A DNA stretch of 64,000 bases from Triglochin maritima (lineage: Eukaryota; Streptophyta; Magnoliopsida; Alismatales; Juncaginaceae): assembly GCA_963682175.1 (NCBI GenBank), contig OY821771.1:14135001-14199000 (forward strand). The letters run 5' to 3'. Positions 30,753 to 42,165 of this stretch are shown here, piece after piece. Numbering within the stretch: position 1 is the first letter of the stretch; the number at the start of each line of letters is the position of its first letter. The position numbers and the translations under genes are program-made. Below the pieces are notes generated by a model. The model was not told the origin of the DNA, did no database searches, and saw only the letters and a program-made list of their open reading frames with translations.

Positions 30753-33700
30753 ATGCGAGGTTGGGCTCGTTCTGGTGAGAGCGCTCGACTCGAGAGAGTG
30801 CTTATTTCTGAGATGGAAGATCTTGGTGATCGACCATCTCCGCCTCGTGCTCCTTTGGAGCAAGAGGCCGAGTCGTCTCGTGGTGGCGAAGGGGACCGGG
30901 TTCCATATATGGACTACCTCGGTCCGTTTCCACCACCACGTAGACCTCCTTCTCCTCCTCCTCTGACTCGAGAGGAAGGGAGATTCGGTCAGGATCGAGT
31001 TCTAGGTGCACCACCACCTTTAGCTCGACATGATAGGCCGATGACCTTGTGGGAGCGGACCCATCCTGTTCGGGCCGCGCAACCTTCTTGCATAGTTGTT
31101 CCCCCTGCTCGCGGGAACAGCTATGAGCTAAAACCTTAGTATGTGAGCATGCTTCCGACCTTCACTGCCAATAAGGAGGATCCGTATATCTTTATACGCG
31201 AATTCGAGGAAGTATGCTCCATGTTCAAGCTTCAACAGCTTGACGAGGATTCTGTCCGGTTGAGGATGATTTCTTTCGCATTGAAGGATAATGCGAAGAA
31301 ATGGATGTATAGCCTCCCGGCGAGCTCGATTCGGTCATGGGATGAATTTGTGACCGTCTTTCTGAAGAGATTTTTCCCTCAAAGGAAAACTCAACAGATA
31401 CGGCACCAGATACATCAGATGTATCAAACCGAGACCGAATCGTTTCATGGCTTCTTTGAGAGGTTCAAGGACCTTCTCCAGCAATGCCCTCATCATGGAC
31501 TTGAGCTATGGCAGCTGTGCCAGATTGTTTATGAGGGCATCAACTACAACACCCGCACATTGTTGGAGTCGATGTGTCAGGGTGACTTCCAAATGAAACC
31601 CATCGAGGAGGCATGGGACACTTTTGAATCCATGGCTGAGCGCACCTTCGAGTGGGACACCATGAGAGAGCCACCAGCCGCCAGGTCTTCTGGTCGAGCT
31701 GGATCATATCATGTTGAGTCGACTATCGCGTCTGAGGCGAAAATGGCTGCTCTCATGCGTAGGATAGAGAGTTTGGAGATGGACCGAGCTCCTGTAGCTC
31801 AGGTCGCTACTCCCGGGTGTACTAGGTGTGGACTGTCGGGACATGATGACTTGGAGTGCGCTTACGCTCCAAGAGATACTGAGCATGCAAATGCGATGTA
31901 TCAACAAAGGCCCCGAAACGACCCGTACAGTCAGTCCTATAACCCGGGATGGCGTAACCATCCTAACTTCTCTTGGGGGTCTAGTGGAGGACACGGTCAG
32001 AGCTCGCACGCTCAACCTCAACCTCCACCTTATCAACCTCCACGCCCATCGGCGACCTACCAACCCCCACATCAAAGGTCGCAGCACCAAAATTACCAAC
32101 ATGCTCATGCCTCATCGTCGGGTTATTCCAACCAGACTCCACCACGGGTTGACCCTAAGGACCCTTCTTGTGATCCGACCTTTCAAGCGTTGCAAAGTAC
32201 AGTCAAGGCTTTGGAAATGCAGGTTAGCCAGTTGGCTCATCAACTCCATGAACGCGAGAAAGGTCAGTTCCCGAGTCAACCTGAGGTGAATCCCCGGGGT
32301 ACCCATTTGCAAGGAAGGACACCTTTACCTCATGCTACCTCTGAACCGACCCATCATATTAATGTGATTCATACTTTGAGGTCTGGTAAGGAGGTGGACA
32401 ACCACATTGGGGTGCCTTCCTTGTCATCACCATCTTTGAGGGAGCCGGATCCTGAGGCTCCCTCCACAAATACTTCCAGGAAAGAGCCAGATCCTGAGGT
32501 TCTTTCTACATTTCCTTCGACAAAGGGGCCGAACCTTGAGGTCCCCTTGTCTCCTCTTGTGTCGAAGGAACCAGATTCTGAGGTCCCCACTCATGTTTCT
32601 TTGGACCTGAATTCTGGGGTGCCTTCGCATCCTTATGCCCCAAAGGCGCCATTCCCTGAGCGCCTTAAAAAGAAAACCTCTGATCAGCATGACAAGATGC
32701 TTGAGATGTTTCGGCAGGTTAAGGTGAATATCCCTCTTCTGGAGGTGATTCAGCAAATGCCACCTTATGCCAAGGTTCTCAAGGACTTATGCACTAAGAA
32801 GAGAAAAACTCATGTTCCCAAGAAAGCTTTTCTTGCGGCTAACGTGAGTTCCTTGTTGGCACAACCCATGCAAGTCAAGTACAAGGACCCTGGCTGTCCT
32901 ACTATCTCTTGTGTGATTGGTGATGTGCCCATACACCGAGCCTTGCTGGACCTTGGTGCATCTGTTAATCTTCTGCCATATTCTGTCTACGTCCACCTCG
33001 GTCTTGGAGACCTCAAACAAACAAAGACCACTCTTCAATTGGCTGATAGGTCTATGAAGAAACCGAGGGGTGTGGTGGAAGATGTGCTGATCAAAGTGGG
33101 AGAGTTCATTTATCCAGTCGACTTCTTTGTCTTGGATACTGAACCTGTGCCAAACCCACTTGGACAAATTCCTGTCATTCTGGGGCGACCATTTCTTGCG
33201 ACTTCCAATGCCTTGATCAATTGTCGCAATGGTCTGATGCGCTTGACTTATGGTAGTCAATGCGCTGATTTCAACATCTTCACCATTGGCAAGAAGCCAG
33301 ATGCCTTCAATGACCCTGTTGGGGTTAACCTTATCCAGGGCATGGATGAGAGTGAAGTTGAAGGCACCTTCAAGTACTTCAGAGAATTGTTCGATGAAGA
33401 TCCTGAAGGTGGTGAAGATGTTTCACCTGGGCTGGCACAAGAAGGTGCCTTATGTTTTGATCATGTGGCCTCAGAGCCGCATCCTTATGATCTTGTGGCC
33501 TCAGAGCCACATCATTCTGATCTTGTGGCCCTTGAGCCACATTCTTTTGATCACGTGGCCCTTGAGCCACAACCTTTTGATCACGTGGCCCTTGAGCCAC
33601 AACCTTTCGATCACGTGGCTTTTGAGCCACCAGATACCCTTTTTATGGCCTCTGGGCCACATGATCTTCATTCTATATCTGTTGAGGACCCCATGTGGGT

Positions 33701-33908
33701 TAAGAATCAACCACCTGATACCCTTCAACCTGGTAGAGGTTCACCTCTCATTCATGCCTCCTCTTTTGTTAACTCTCAAGAGGCATCGAACGACCACAAT
33801 ACGAATAAGGGTGTCAGGTGGTCAAGCAATTCTGTTTTGTATGTTGCGAGCCCATACAGGTGCATTTCTGGCTCGAGAGATGGCGGGTTCCCATTTGATG
33901 TCCCTTGA
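30753..33908 (+). CDS. Gag-protease polyprotein of A1, with an in-frame amber codon
   Basis: The frame opens at ATG 30753 and runs to 33908 but is interrupted by TAG at 31137-31139, exactly where C and G have a glutamine codon (ELKP then stop then YVSMLP, against VKPQFISMLP). Downstream come the retrotransposon gag domain (EDPYIFIREFEEVCSMFKLQ, QCPHHGLELWQLCQIVYEGI), a zinc knuckle CTRCGLSGHDDLEC, FPSQPEVNPRG, and a retropepsin-like region with ALLDLGASVNLLPYSVYVH and VILGRPFLATSNALINCRNG. About seven ten-residue repeats (FDHVALEPQP type) follow, then an end in GGFPFDVP. No polymerase follows. Translation from a downstream start, or readthrough, would be needed to make the full gag. Otherwise the element depends on gag from relatives. 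Confidence 0.85.
33461..33631 (+). repeat. 30-bp tandem repeat in the gag-protease C-terminus of A1
   Basis: Units of the form TTTGATCACGTGGCCCTTGA plus GCCACAACC recur six or seven times and encode D-H-V-A-L-E-P-Q-P-F repeats. The last units are nearly identical, suggesting recent slippage. A decayed trace is seen in element E near 53380. Confidence 0.85.
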
Positions 33909-33931
33909 TATATGAAGATGGGAGCCCATTG

Positions 33932-33971
<40 letters not shown>

Positions 33972-35498
33972 CTCCTTCAGTGAGCATCGATTGTTGTGGG
34001 CCCCAACCCTTGAGTATTTGGGCCCCATTTCTTTCACGTATTTGTATCCCTTCTTTAGCATCTCACAGGTTTTGAGGGAAGTTGGGTTGTGTCCATCAAC
34101 ATAGCCATGAACTTCCTTGTGTACTTCATGTTGGTGAGATCTCTCCTTTTTATGCATCAATCCATGTAGTATCTTGCTTGCATTCATTGAGGACAATGCA
34201 TGAAGTAGGTGTGGGGGGGTGTTTTACGTGTGTACATAGTCGAGTCTTTTTCCTTTGATTTTGTTTTCTTTTGTTTGCATTATTAGGGTCATGATAGTGT
34301 GCTGCATTTAATATCGATATATCTGCTTGCCATGATCCTTGGGTGACTTGTCTTCTTTTGCTTGCCTAGTGCTTCAAATTTTTCACATTTCTTTCAAAAT
34401 CTTCATGTGTTTTCGAAAGAAAATGTTTTGTGGGTTTTGCGTGTGTTTAGCATGTGCAAAACCGTTGAGAGGCAAAGTAAAAAGAAAGCTCCCAAAATTG
34501 TCTTGAACTTGATGCATTAGGATATCTAGTACGTGGCTTTAGGATTTATCGAGTCGTTAGGATGCACCCCAGTTTTCCCTTGGGGGTGAGTAATCAGTGG
34601 GTTTCAGTGCTCAAACATTTAAAGAAGTCCACCCTGAACCTAGTGAGTCAAATAATTCGTGTTTGTTAATTTAGGAAGTTTGTTGTAGTCAAGGGCCCTT
34701 AATATCTTTTTGTGAAACTTAAGTGTAGGGGTTTTGGTTCCCATGTAGATAAATGAATAAATAAGTGGTGTTCTCTCTTCTCGCACGGCTCCTATCACTC
34801 GGGAAAGTAGGTCTGAGGGGACTTTGTGCCTGGTGCTTTCGAGTCATCTGACTTGGGATGCACCGACCGAACTCCCGTTACACGGGTGGTAGGGATCGCC
34901 CTATGTGGAGATTTGGGGGAAGGTGTACGTGATAGTGTAAGTCCTCATAGGCAATGATGCACGAAACCTGACCCTGGGAGAAACAAACACCAACCAATAA
35001 ATGCTCCAAAGAAAAAAAAATAGAAAAAAAAAAAAAAAAAAAGAAGAAAAAAAAAAAAGAAAAAAAAAGAGAGTCAAATAAGAACCAAAATGGACTTTAC
35101 ACTTTGTTTCACATTCAGAAGTTAAGGTTGCCCATGTCTTTCACTTAATTCCTTAGTTAACTCTCACGAATAACTCATTAGGCTAGGTGTGTGGACTGAT
35201 TACATATATAGAGTCGACCCGTAGTATTACCGCATTCCATGATCGACAAAATAAGTCCAACGAGTCGTGTAGCTAGATTGATTAATGCATCTTGTTCGGA
35301 TTTTGTGGGTATATCCGCTGAAAACCCTCAGGAGACACCACTCCTCCTCCTTGGCAACAAGGAGGTTTAACGGCTTGTTGCACGTGCTAAGTGCAACCGT
35401 GATTCCTACGAAAGTGAGTTAGGATTTCTTGTTTTTCGTATGCTTTTTCCTTTCTTTGTTTTGCTCGAGACTAGCAAAAACTTAGGTGTGGGGGTATT
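33909..35498 (+). other. 3' noncoding region of A1 with conserved blocks and A-rich tracts
   Basis: The region contains a pure A tract (about 33936-33969) and a second A-rich tract (about 35005-35070). Blocks such as GACTCCTTCAGTGAGCATCG, TTTGGGCCCCATTTCTTTCA and ACGAGTCGTGTAGCTAGATT also occur in D (46740-48200, inverted) and partly in E (53990-54180). The region ends in the polypurine stretch GGTGTGGGGGTATT just before the 3' LTR. No open frame of note. Confidence 0.7.
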
Positions 35499-37063
35499 TG
35501 ATTGACATCATTTCATGCTCATATTTGTATCTTATATCCATTATCTTACACCTAAGCAATGCTACGTGACGAGTTTTATGTTTAGTTTTCAGAAATAAAG
35601 AGGTTTGAAGAGAAGAGCCATGAAAGGATCCAAAAGCAGGAAAAAAGGACCTAATTGTGAGACCTGGGGACCAAGATGCAAGGGGGAAGGACCTGATCGT
35701 AAGACAGAAGGACCTAAGAGCAAAACAGGAAACTCCACACCATCATGAGGAGTATTTTGTCAATTCGATTCGGGTCGGAGCTCCACTAAACCAACCGGAT
35801 GCATCTAAGACCAAGAAACACTTCAAGAAAAGCCCACAAAGAAAACCAGGCGGATCTAAACTTTATAGACCGCCAATTGGCGGTCTGGAACCGCTAATTG
35901 GCGGTCCATTTAGCCCAGGATCCGTCCAATTTTCTGTAGCACGTGTATTAGTGTATTCTTAGTGTATTTTTGGTATTGGTTTAGTCCCACATCGGGGGAT
36001 TGTCCCTGATTAGCTTTTTCCATGCTTATAAATAGAACTCTTCACCTCCCTTTGTACCCATCTCCCTCTTGGTGGCCATCTTCCCTACTAAGAGTGAAGC
36101 CTTGAAGCAAAACTCTAGTGGAGGAAGAGCTACTTGTAATGGAGTGAGTTAATAATATAAGTTTTCTTTTAATGATGTTGTTTCTCTCTTAGTTTAATTT
36201 CCTTTCCTTTGCATGCTTGTTTGTTTGTTCAGTTTTATGCTTCTTTAATATTTCTTGCTTAAGTAGTATAAATTTCATTTCAGTATTATGCTTTCCTTTG
36301 CTAAATTAGTTAGTGTAATGAGTAGTGAGTAGTTCCATCCCCATTTGGGGGGTGGAGAAATATGTGATATAATAATGTAGTGTATTAAGTGTGTGTTATT
36401 TTTATCCCTTGAGCTTTATATGATTTCCATAACCATCTAATGGGTCTCCACTCTTATCTTTGATATGCTAATGCTCTTGAATGAAGCTTAGCTTATGCTT
36501 TGATTAGTGGACCTATTTTATGGGGAATGATAAAGTTAGGATATGGATGAAGCTAATATTGGAAACACAATTTGTAGTGTATGTACTCTTGTTGCCTTTT
36601 CCTTAGCTAATGTCTTGTATGTTTTAATGATGTAGTCATCTTAATTCATGTAGAGGCATAGTAGGGTCTAGTCTTTATACTTGAGTTCATGTAGCTTCAT
36701 TCCAATCATTGTCTTGTATGTTTTAATGATGTAGTCTTATCTTAATTCATGTAGAGGCAAGATTTGATGTAGTTTTATGATTTCATGCACCACATGTTGT
36801 GAGGAGCTTAATTGAACACACACACACACACATCTTTATTTTCACATCAGTTCTCTACCCCCTTTGGGGTTTAGTTTTTATTACTTATCTTTCATTTCCA
36901 TTAGCATTGTAGTGTAGTTTAGTGTAACCAATCCTTTTTTTCCTTTCTTTACCCCTTGCCTTCGCACGAACCAAGTGTCGACACACCTCCCAGTGGACGA
37001 CCCGTATTTGCCACCGCTTCAACGCGGCCGTGCACTTGCGGTTAAATTTAAAACGATCAATCA
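35499..37063 (+). repeat. 3' LTR of element A1 (1565 bp)
   Basis: Same length as the 5' LTR and with no difference seen between them, including the U3 palindromes (35867-35905). Confidence 0.95.
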
Positions 37064-38066
37064 GTTGTTGTCTAGGAGGTTGTTCTTGTTGGGTCCACGA
37101 AAAATTGGGATGATTACGCCAACCTGGGTTATAGGTTGATGCGTAAGGATCATTTCTAGAATTGTTAAATGTGGCATTAACATGTTCCAGGTTCACACAG
37201 TCCTCCATTAAATGACCAGTCTGACCACATCTAGAGCAAGGGGTAGGGGATGCTTGTCGGGTTTGGTTTTGCAGCTCTAAACTTTCCATTCTACGCATAA
37301 GGGTGGCTAGTTTTGCCTCAACCGCTATGTTGGAGTCTATAGCTAAGACACCTGGTCGGGGTTGACTTGCTATTCTAGATCCAATACTCGGGTTGATGGG
37401 TGTTCTAGCATTGTCCCATTGCATACTATTTTCAGCTAAATCCTCAAGAAAAGTCCAGGCATCATTTTCATTTTTGGACATAAAGTTCCCTTGGCTCACA
37501 GATTCTAGCATAACCCTAGATGTGGGTGTCAATCCCTCATAAATAATTTGGCATAATTGCCACTTCGGAATTCCGTGATGAGGGCATTGGGTCAAGACAC
37601 TCTTAAATCTCTCAAGATAGGAATAGAACGGCTCGCTCTCAGACTGAACGAATGCAACAATTTCATTCCTAATCTTCATAGTCTTATGGTTGGGGAAATA
37701 TTTTTTTAGGAAAACTTGAACAAATTCGGCCCAACTTCTAATAGATCTTTCGGCTAGACTATATAGCCATTTCTTAGCGTCGTCCTTCAGTGCTAGAGGC
37801 ACGAATTTCAGACGCACTACCTCTTCAGGGATATGCTGGTATTGCATAAGAGAGCAGATTTCTTCAAATTCTCTAAGGAAGAGATATGGGTCTTCCCTAG
37901 AGGTGAACTTAGGCAGCATACTCATGTATTGTGCCTTAAGTTCGAAGTCGCGACCCGGTATGGTGGGCATGACGATGCACGATGGCTGAGCAGCCATCGT
38001 TGGGTAGCACCGATCCCTCAAAGTTATAGGTTGCGCAACAGGCGGGTCCACTACGTTCTCACCCAT
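37064..38066 (-). pseudogene. Gag of element B, N-terminal part, split by A1
   Basis: The likely start is the ATG at 38064-38066 (MGENVVDPP). An upstream in-frame stretch lacks an ATG after the last stop. The gag domain follows (REDPYLFLREFEEICSLMQY, QCPHHGIPKWQLCQIIYEGL), then EAKLATLMRRMESLELQNQT and the zinc knuckle CSRCGQTGHLMEDC, then NPGWRNHPNFSW. At 37064 the frame runs into the 3' LTR of A1, and it resumes in the same frame at 28109. Gag would assemble virus-like particles and bind element RNA. Apart from the insertion the gene is open. Confidence 0.85.
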
Positions 38067-38204
38067 TAGATCCGGGTGAGGTGGTGCAACAGGTGGATCG
38101 GGGTTAAGTTCCAGACTGGAATCTAGGTGAACTCGTGAGAGTCGATTACTCAAGTCCCGAATCCAAATCTGAGTGCACCGGGTTGAATCAATTTTTGAAT
38201 TCAA

Positions 38205-39463
38205 ATTCGAAATTTAAACTCCAAATTTAATTTCAAGAATTAATTACTCTTTTTTTTTGGATTTTTGAATTTTAATTTTAATTTTTTTTAAAAGGAAACA
38301 AACAATAGAAAGGTAATGATGAGAAGGGAAAGAAGACTCAGACGAGAAGGGAAACTTAACTCTAAAGGATAAAAATTAGGGTTGGTCAGAAATTTCCTGA
38401 ACAAGCACGGTCAAAACAATCCTAGACCTAGTGTCACTTAGATCTAGACGACTCCTAACTGGTTGAGTCGAATTGATTTGCTTGATTCACCTCCCTCACC
38501 AATCAAACCAAGTTGGCCAGTTAGTGTATAGCTAGTGGGGGCGCTTCCGACAGAGTCGGTGCCAATTAGACAACCACGTCGCTTGGAAGACTTTCGTCGA
38601 CACAAAAACACTTTCTAGACACCAAATTGAATTCAATTAGCTTCAGGTCATAGCAAGTCAAACCAATCTCCTCCTTAATTGAGTCCGAGTCCTTAGGGGC
38701 CAATGTCTAATTGATTTTAAATTTTTAGGCTTAGGCGACACTTCAGGATTGTGGTTTGTGGGCTACGGGAGGGTGATGAAATCCCCACCGTATCTTTTCC
38801 TACGGAGTTGCCCTTAAGATAGTTTAACTTAAATCTAGCAAAGATAGTCAAACAATGGTCCTTTTAATGGGGGCAATTGCAAGGTTGTATGCAACTAAAT
38901 TATATGCTCTAATGCAATCGATAAAAACCTCGATACGTACCTTGCCTCCAGCAATCTTCAACAAGTATTAATTTGCAAGAATTTAGCAAGAATAATGCAA
39001 GCAGAACATTATATGATGCATGCACTAAGGTCTTTCTAATTTTGCCAATTTTAGGTCAGAGTTGAATTATTGCCAATTATGGAATTGTAACCCTAACACG
39101 TGCAATTCTACGAAAGGAAACTTTTCAACTATTCAGATTTTACGAGAAAGGCAAGAAAAGTTACCTCCGCAATGCTCAGTCGGGTTCGCCGCCCGCTCTC
39201 GGAGATTACAGTAGCTCAATGCGACCACCCAGAGATGCCGACGACGCCCTCAAAATTTGAAGACCGGAAGACCAACCTGTGCGGCGATTTCGCCGCAAAT
39301 GCTTCTTATGGTGCGGCGGATTCGCCGCTCTTTAAGCTCCGAATGCGCTCGTATTTCGCCGCGCGCTCTGTTGTCTCCTGAAACACAAATCCAAATACTT
39401 AGATCGCGCACAAGATAAACAGGAAAAATCGAAAACACAAAAACAACAAAAATCTGCGTCGCC
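38205..39463 (-). other. 5' leader of element B
   Basis: Noncoding region between the primer binding site and gag. It contains the GCGGCG...CGCCGC palindromes at 39280-39328 and the conserved hairpin block around 38772-38789 (inverted GGTGGGGATTTCATCACC). The small plus-strand open frame at 39100-39381 overlaps the palindromes and is not a gene. Confidence 0.65.
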
Positions 39464-39481
39464 TCCCCGGCAACGGCGCCA
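39464..39481 (-). other. Primer binding site of element B (tRNA-Asp type)
   Basis: The inverted TGGCGCCGTTGCCGGGGA lies six bases inside the 5' LTR. Confidence 0.85.
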
Positions 39482-39487
39482 AAAACT

Positions 39488-40675
39488 TGATGTGAATTTT
39501 ATTTATACCGCAAGTGCACGGCGTCTATGAAGACGTGGCAAGTACGGGTCGAACACAAGGAGGGAGAGATTTCGTAGTTGATGCTGTTTTCGATTAAGAG
39601 GAAGAAGGGAAGAAGAAATAAGTTGGGTTTTTGGTATTTTTGGTTTAATTATCTAAAGTACGAAATAAGAACAATTAAAATTAAAACAAGAACAAAGAGG
39701 AAAATCCGTGGGGTGGAGGTTTAGATTTAGGTTTAGAGTAGAGAATTACTGAAACTTATTGTAAATCATGTTAGTTATGAAGCATTACAAGATAAATGAC
39801 TTAACATAAACTCAAGTAATCAAAATATACTAATCATGAACTTAAAATAATAACATGCATTCATCATTCTCTAACCCTAATTCCATCACCTCCACCCTTT
39901 GGAGAGAGTTAGAAACTCATGGAGGGAGGAAGAAGAAGGGATCCTAGAGACATTAAAAGAAAAGTAAAACAAGAATTAAAAGAACAGAATTTTATTAATA
40001 AAACTAAGGTATACAAATAAGAGCAACAACCCAGGGCCCTATTTACATCGTTCTCGGGTCTATTTATAGTTGCTACAAGGGACTTAGGTATAGAATTGGA
40101 TAGTACACGTGTCCATACACGACTGGACGAAATTGGGACACACAGATCGACCAATGGGCGGCGGAATCGCCGCACATCATGTGTATTGTGCGGCGGATTC
40201 GCCTCACACTTTGGTCGGATTTAATCAGGATTTTTGTCACGCGTTTATGGTATGATTTGATCCTCCTTTGCGCGTCTGGATTGATTCTTTCCATTGTCTT
40301 GAGCTCCGGATTAATTCCTTCCATTGTTGGAGATTTATATTTGATTTTTCTTTTGACTTTCTCCACACAATAACTTGGTCCTTTTATTTTGCAATCAGGT
40401 CCTTGGCATTTTGCAATTAAGCCCTTGAACTTTTTGTGATTAGCTCCTTGAATGCTTTTGTGCTTGGATGCATTTCCATTTGAAACCCGATACACTTGAA
40501 CTTGGTTTTTATGATAGAAATGAATCTTTTGCACGCGTTTATGCTCGAGATGTGGGTAATTTGCATTCAGGTCCCTGTATTCTGTAAATACGACTAAACA
40601 CATACCTTAGTAGCATTTATTGATATAAAAGTAATCTAAATGAAAGACATATGATGCAATGTATGCAATGCATCA
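39488..40675 (-). repeat. 5' LTR of element B (1188 bp)
   Basis: It differs from the 3' LTR at about four or five positions, for example CCCAGGG against CCCAGGA near 40033, and a one-base T-run difference near 40505. Confidence 0.9.
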
Positions 40676-40772
40676 AGCCGTTATGGTGAGTTGGTAAAGT
40701 TTGGACCAACAAAAAACAAGGAGTGACTTAAGCTCGGGCAAAATTCAGAGCATATTCGGTCGACTGATAAAC
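40676..40772. mobile_element. Continuation of copia-type LTR fragment I
   Basis: A short stretch between B and C that carries CGGTCGACTGATAAAC, like the palindrome-rich copia LTRs. It begins with the AGCCG duplication of B. Confidence 0.45.
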
Positions 40773-42165
40773 TGATTGACATCATTTCATGCTCATATTT
40801 GTATCTTATATCCATTATCTTTCACCTAAACAATGCTATGTCACGAGTTTTATGTTTAGTTTTTAGGAATAAATAGGTTTGAAGAGATGATGCATAAAAG
40901 GACCCAAAAGCTGGGAAAAAGGACTGAATTGTGAGATCTAGGGACCAAGATGCAAGGGAGAAGGACCTGATTGCAAGACAGAAGGACCTAAGAGCAAAAC
41001 AGAATACTCCACACCATCATGGGGAGTATTTTACCAATTCGATTCGGGTCGGAGCTCCAACAAGTCAAGTAACCGCATCAAAGACCAACAATACCAGAAA
41101 GAAAAGCCCAAAACAAAAATGAGCAGGATCTGAACAAAATAGACCGCTAATTGGCGGTCCATTTTGGCCCAAATCCGCTTAAATTTCTCCAGCACATGTA
41201 TTAGAGGATGTTTAGGCTATTTTTGGTATCTGTTTAGTCCCACATCGGGGGATTGTCCCGGTTTGCCTTTTTTCATGCCTATAAATAGAACTCTTCACCT
41301 CCTATTGTAATCACTCCATATTTTAAGTGGCTATTCTTCCTACTAGAAGTGAGGCCTTGAAGCACACACTAAAGTAGGAGGATGCTACTTTTAATGTGAG
41401 TCATTTTATCAATAAAGTTTTGTGTTTCTTTCATTGTTTGTTTTATGCTTCTTTTATTGTTTATGCATGTTTTAGTTTAATCGTCTTTTAATTCTAGCTT
41501 AGTTTTAATATGCTTTCTTTCCAAAGTTTAATAATTAGTGTAATGTTTAGTGAGTAGTTTCATCCCCTTTGGGGGGTGGAGTAGATGTACATACATGCAT
41601 TAGAGAATGTGATGAATGCTTTAATTTCAATGTGTTGATTAAACATGAATGTATGATTGCTTGTTTAGGATAGAATTTATAACTTGATGAGTTTTGCCAA
41701 AATGATTAGACACCTCTCATGCTTGTTTATGTTCTGAAATAAACAACTTGCATATGTAAATGTTAATCAACTAAGTTGGTGAATAGATTGATAGGTTTTG
41801 CCATAACATTTAGACACTTCCTATGCTTGATAAACACCACCTTCATGTGCTTAAAGAATGTATTCTACACCCACCTCTTTGCATGTGTGCACTCACTCCA
41901 CCCCTTAGGGGCTTTCCCATTTCTGTATTCCAGCATTCTTTCTTTGCTCTTAGTTTAGTTGTTATTCCATCATTTGTTTGTTTCGTTCGCATTTCATACT
42001 TCTTAGTGTAGCGTAGTCTAGATTAGCATAAACAACTTTCTTCCCCTTATTTTTGCCACTTGATTTCGTACAAGCAAGAGGCTACTCACCTCCCTGAGGA
42101 CGACCCGTACTTGCCACCGCTTCATCGCGGCCGTGCACTTGCGGTTTAAAATAAAACGTTCAACA
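40773..42165 (+). repeat. 5' LTR of element C (1393 bp)
   Basis: It starts TGATTGACATC and ends AAAACGTTCAACA. Its U3 has only one copy of the AATT palindrome (about 41139-41158), where A1 and G have two; the 19-bp length difference from LTR G (1412 bp) is about one unit. Confidence 0.9.

Larger units (their letters stand above)
28110..37063 (+). mobile_element. Gypsy-type element A1, complete, plus orientation, very recent
   Basis: Two 1565-bp LTRs (28110-29674 and 35499-37063) flank the element, with a perfect GTTGT duplication (28105-28109 and 37064-37068). I compared the LTRs and saw no difference. The primer binding site (29681-29698) is complementary to the 3' end of tRNA-Asp as used by Athila-like and related plant gypsy elements. 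The internal region has a long conserved leader, one gag-protease frame (30753-33908) and about 1.6 kb of 3' noncoding sequence, with no polymerase. It is inserted in the gag gene of element B. Confidence 0.95.
24392..40675 (-). mobile_element. Gypsy-type element B, complete, minus orientation, with element A1 nested inside
   Basis: Two LTRs (39488-40675 as 5', 24392-25580 as 3') flank the element, with a perfect AGCCG duplication (24387-24391 and 40676-40680). The primer binding site is at 39464-39481, and a G-rich polypurine tract lies next to the 3' LTR at about 25581-25595. Without A1 the internal region is about 4.9 kb and encodes only gag and protease; I see no reverse transcriptase, RNase H or integrase. 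The two LTRs differ at about four or five positions I could see, so the insertion is young but older than A1. Confidence 0.9.

Noticed and set aside
33936..33969. Poly-A tract as the tail of a processed gene or LINE/SINE
   Set aside because: It lies inside A1 after gag-pro, with no target duplication around it, and D and E have similar A- or T-rich sequence at the same place.
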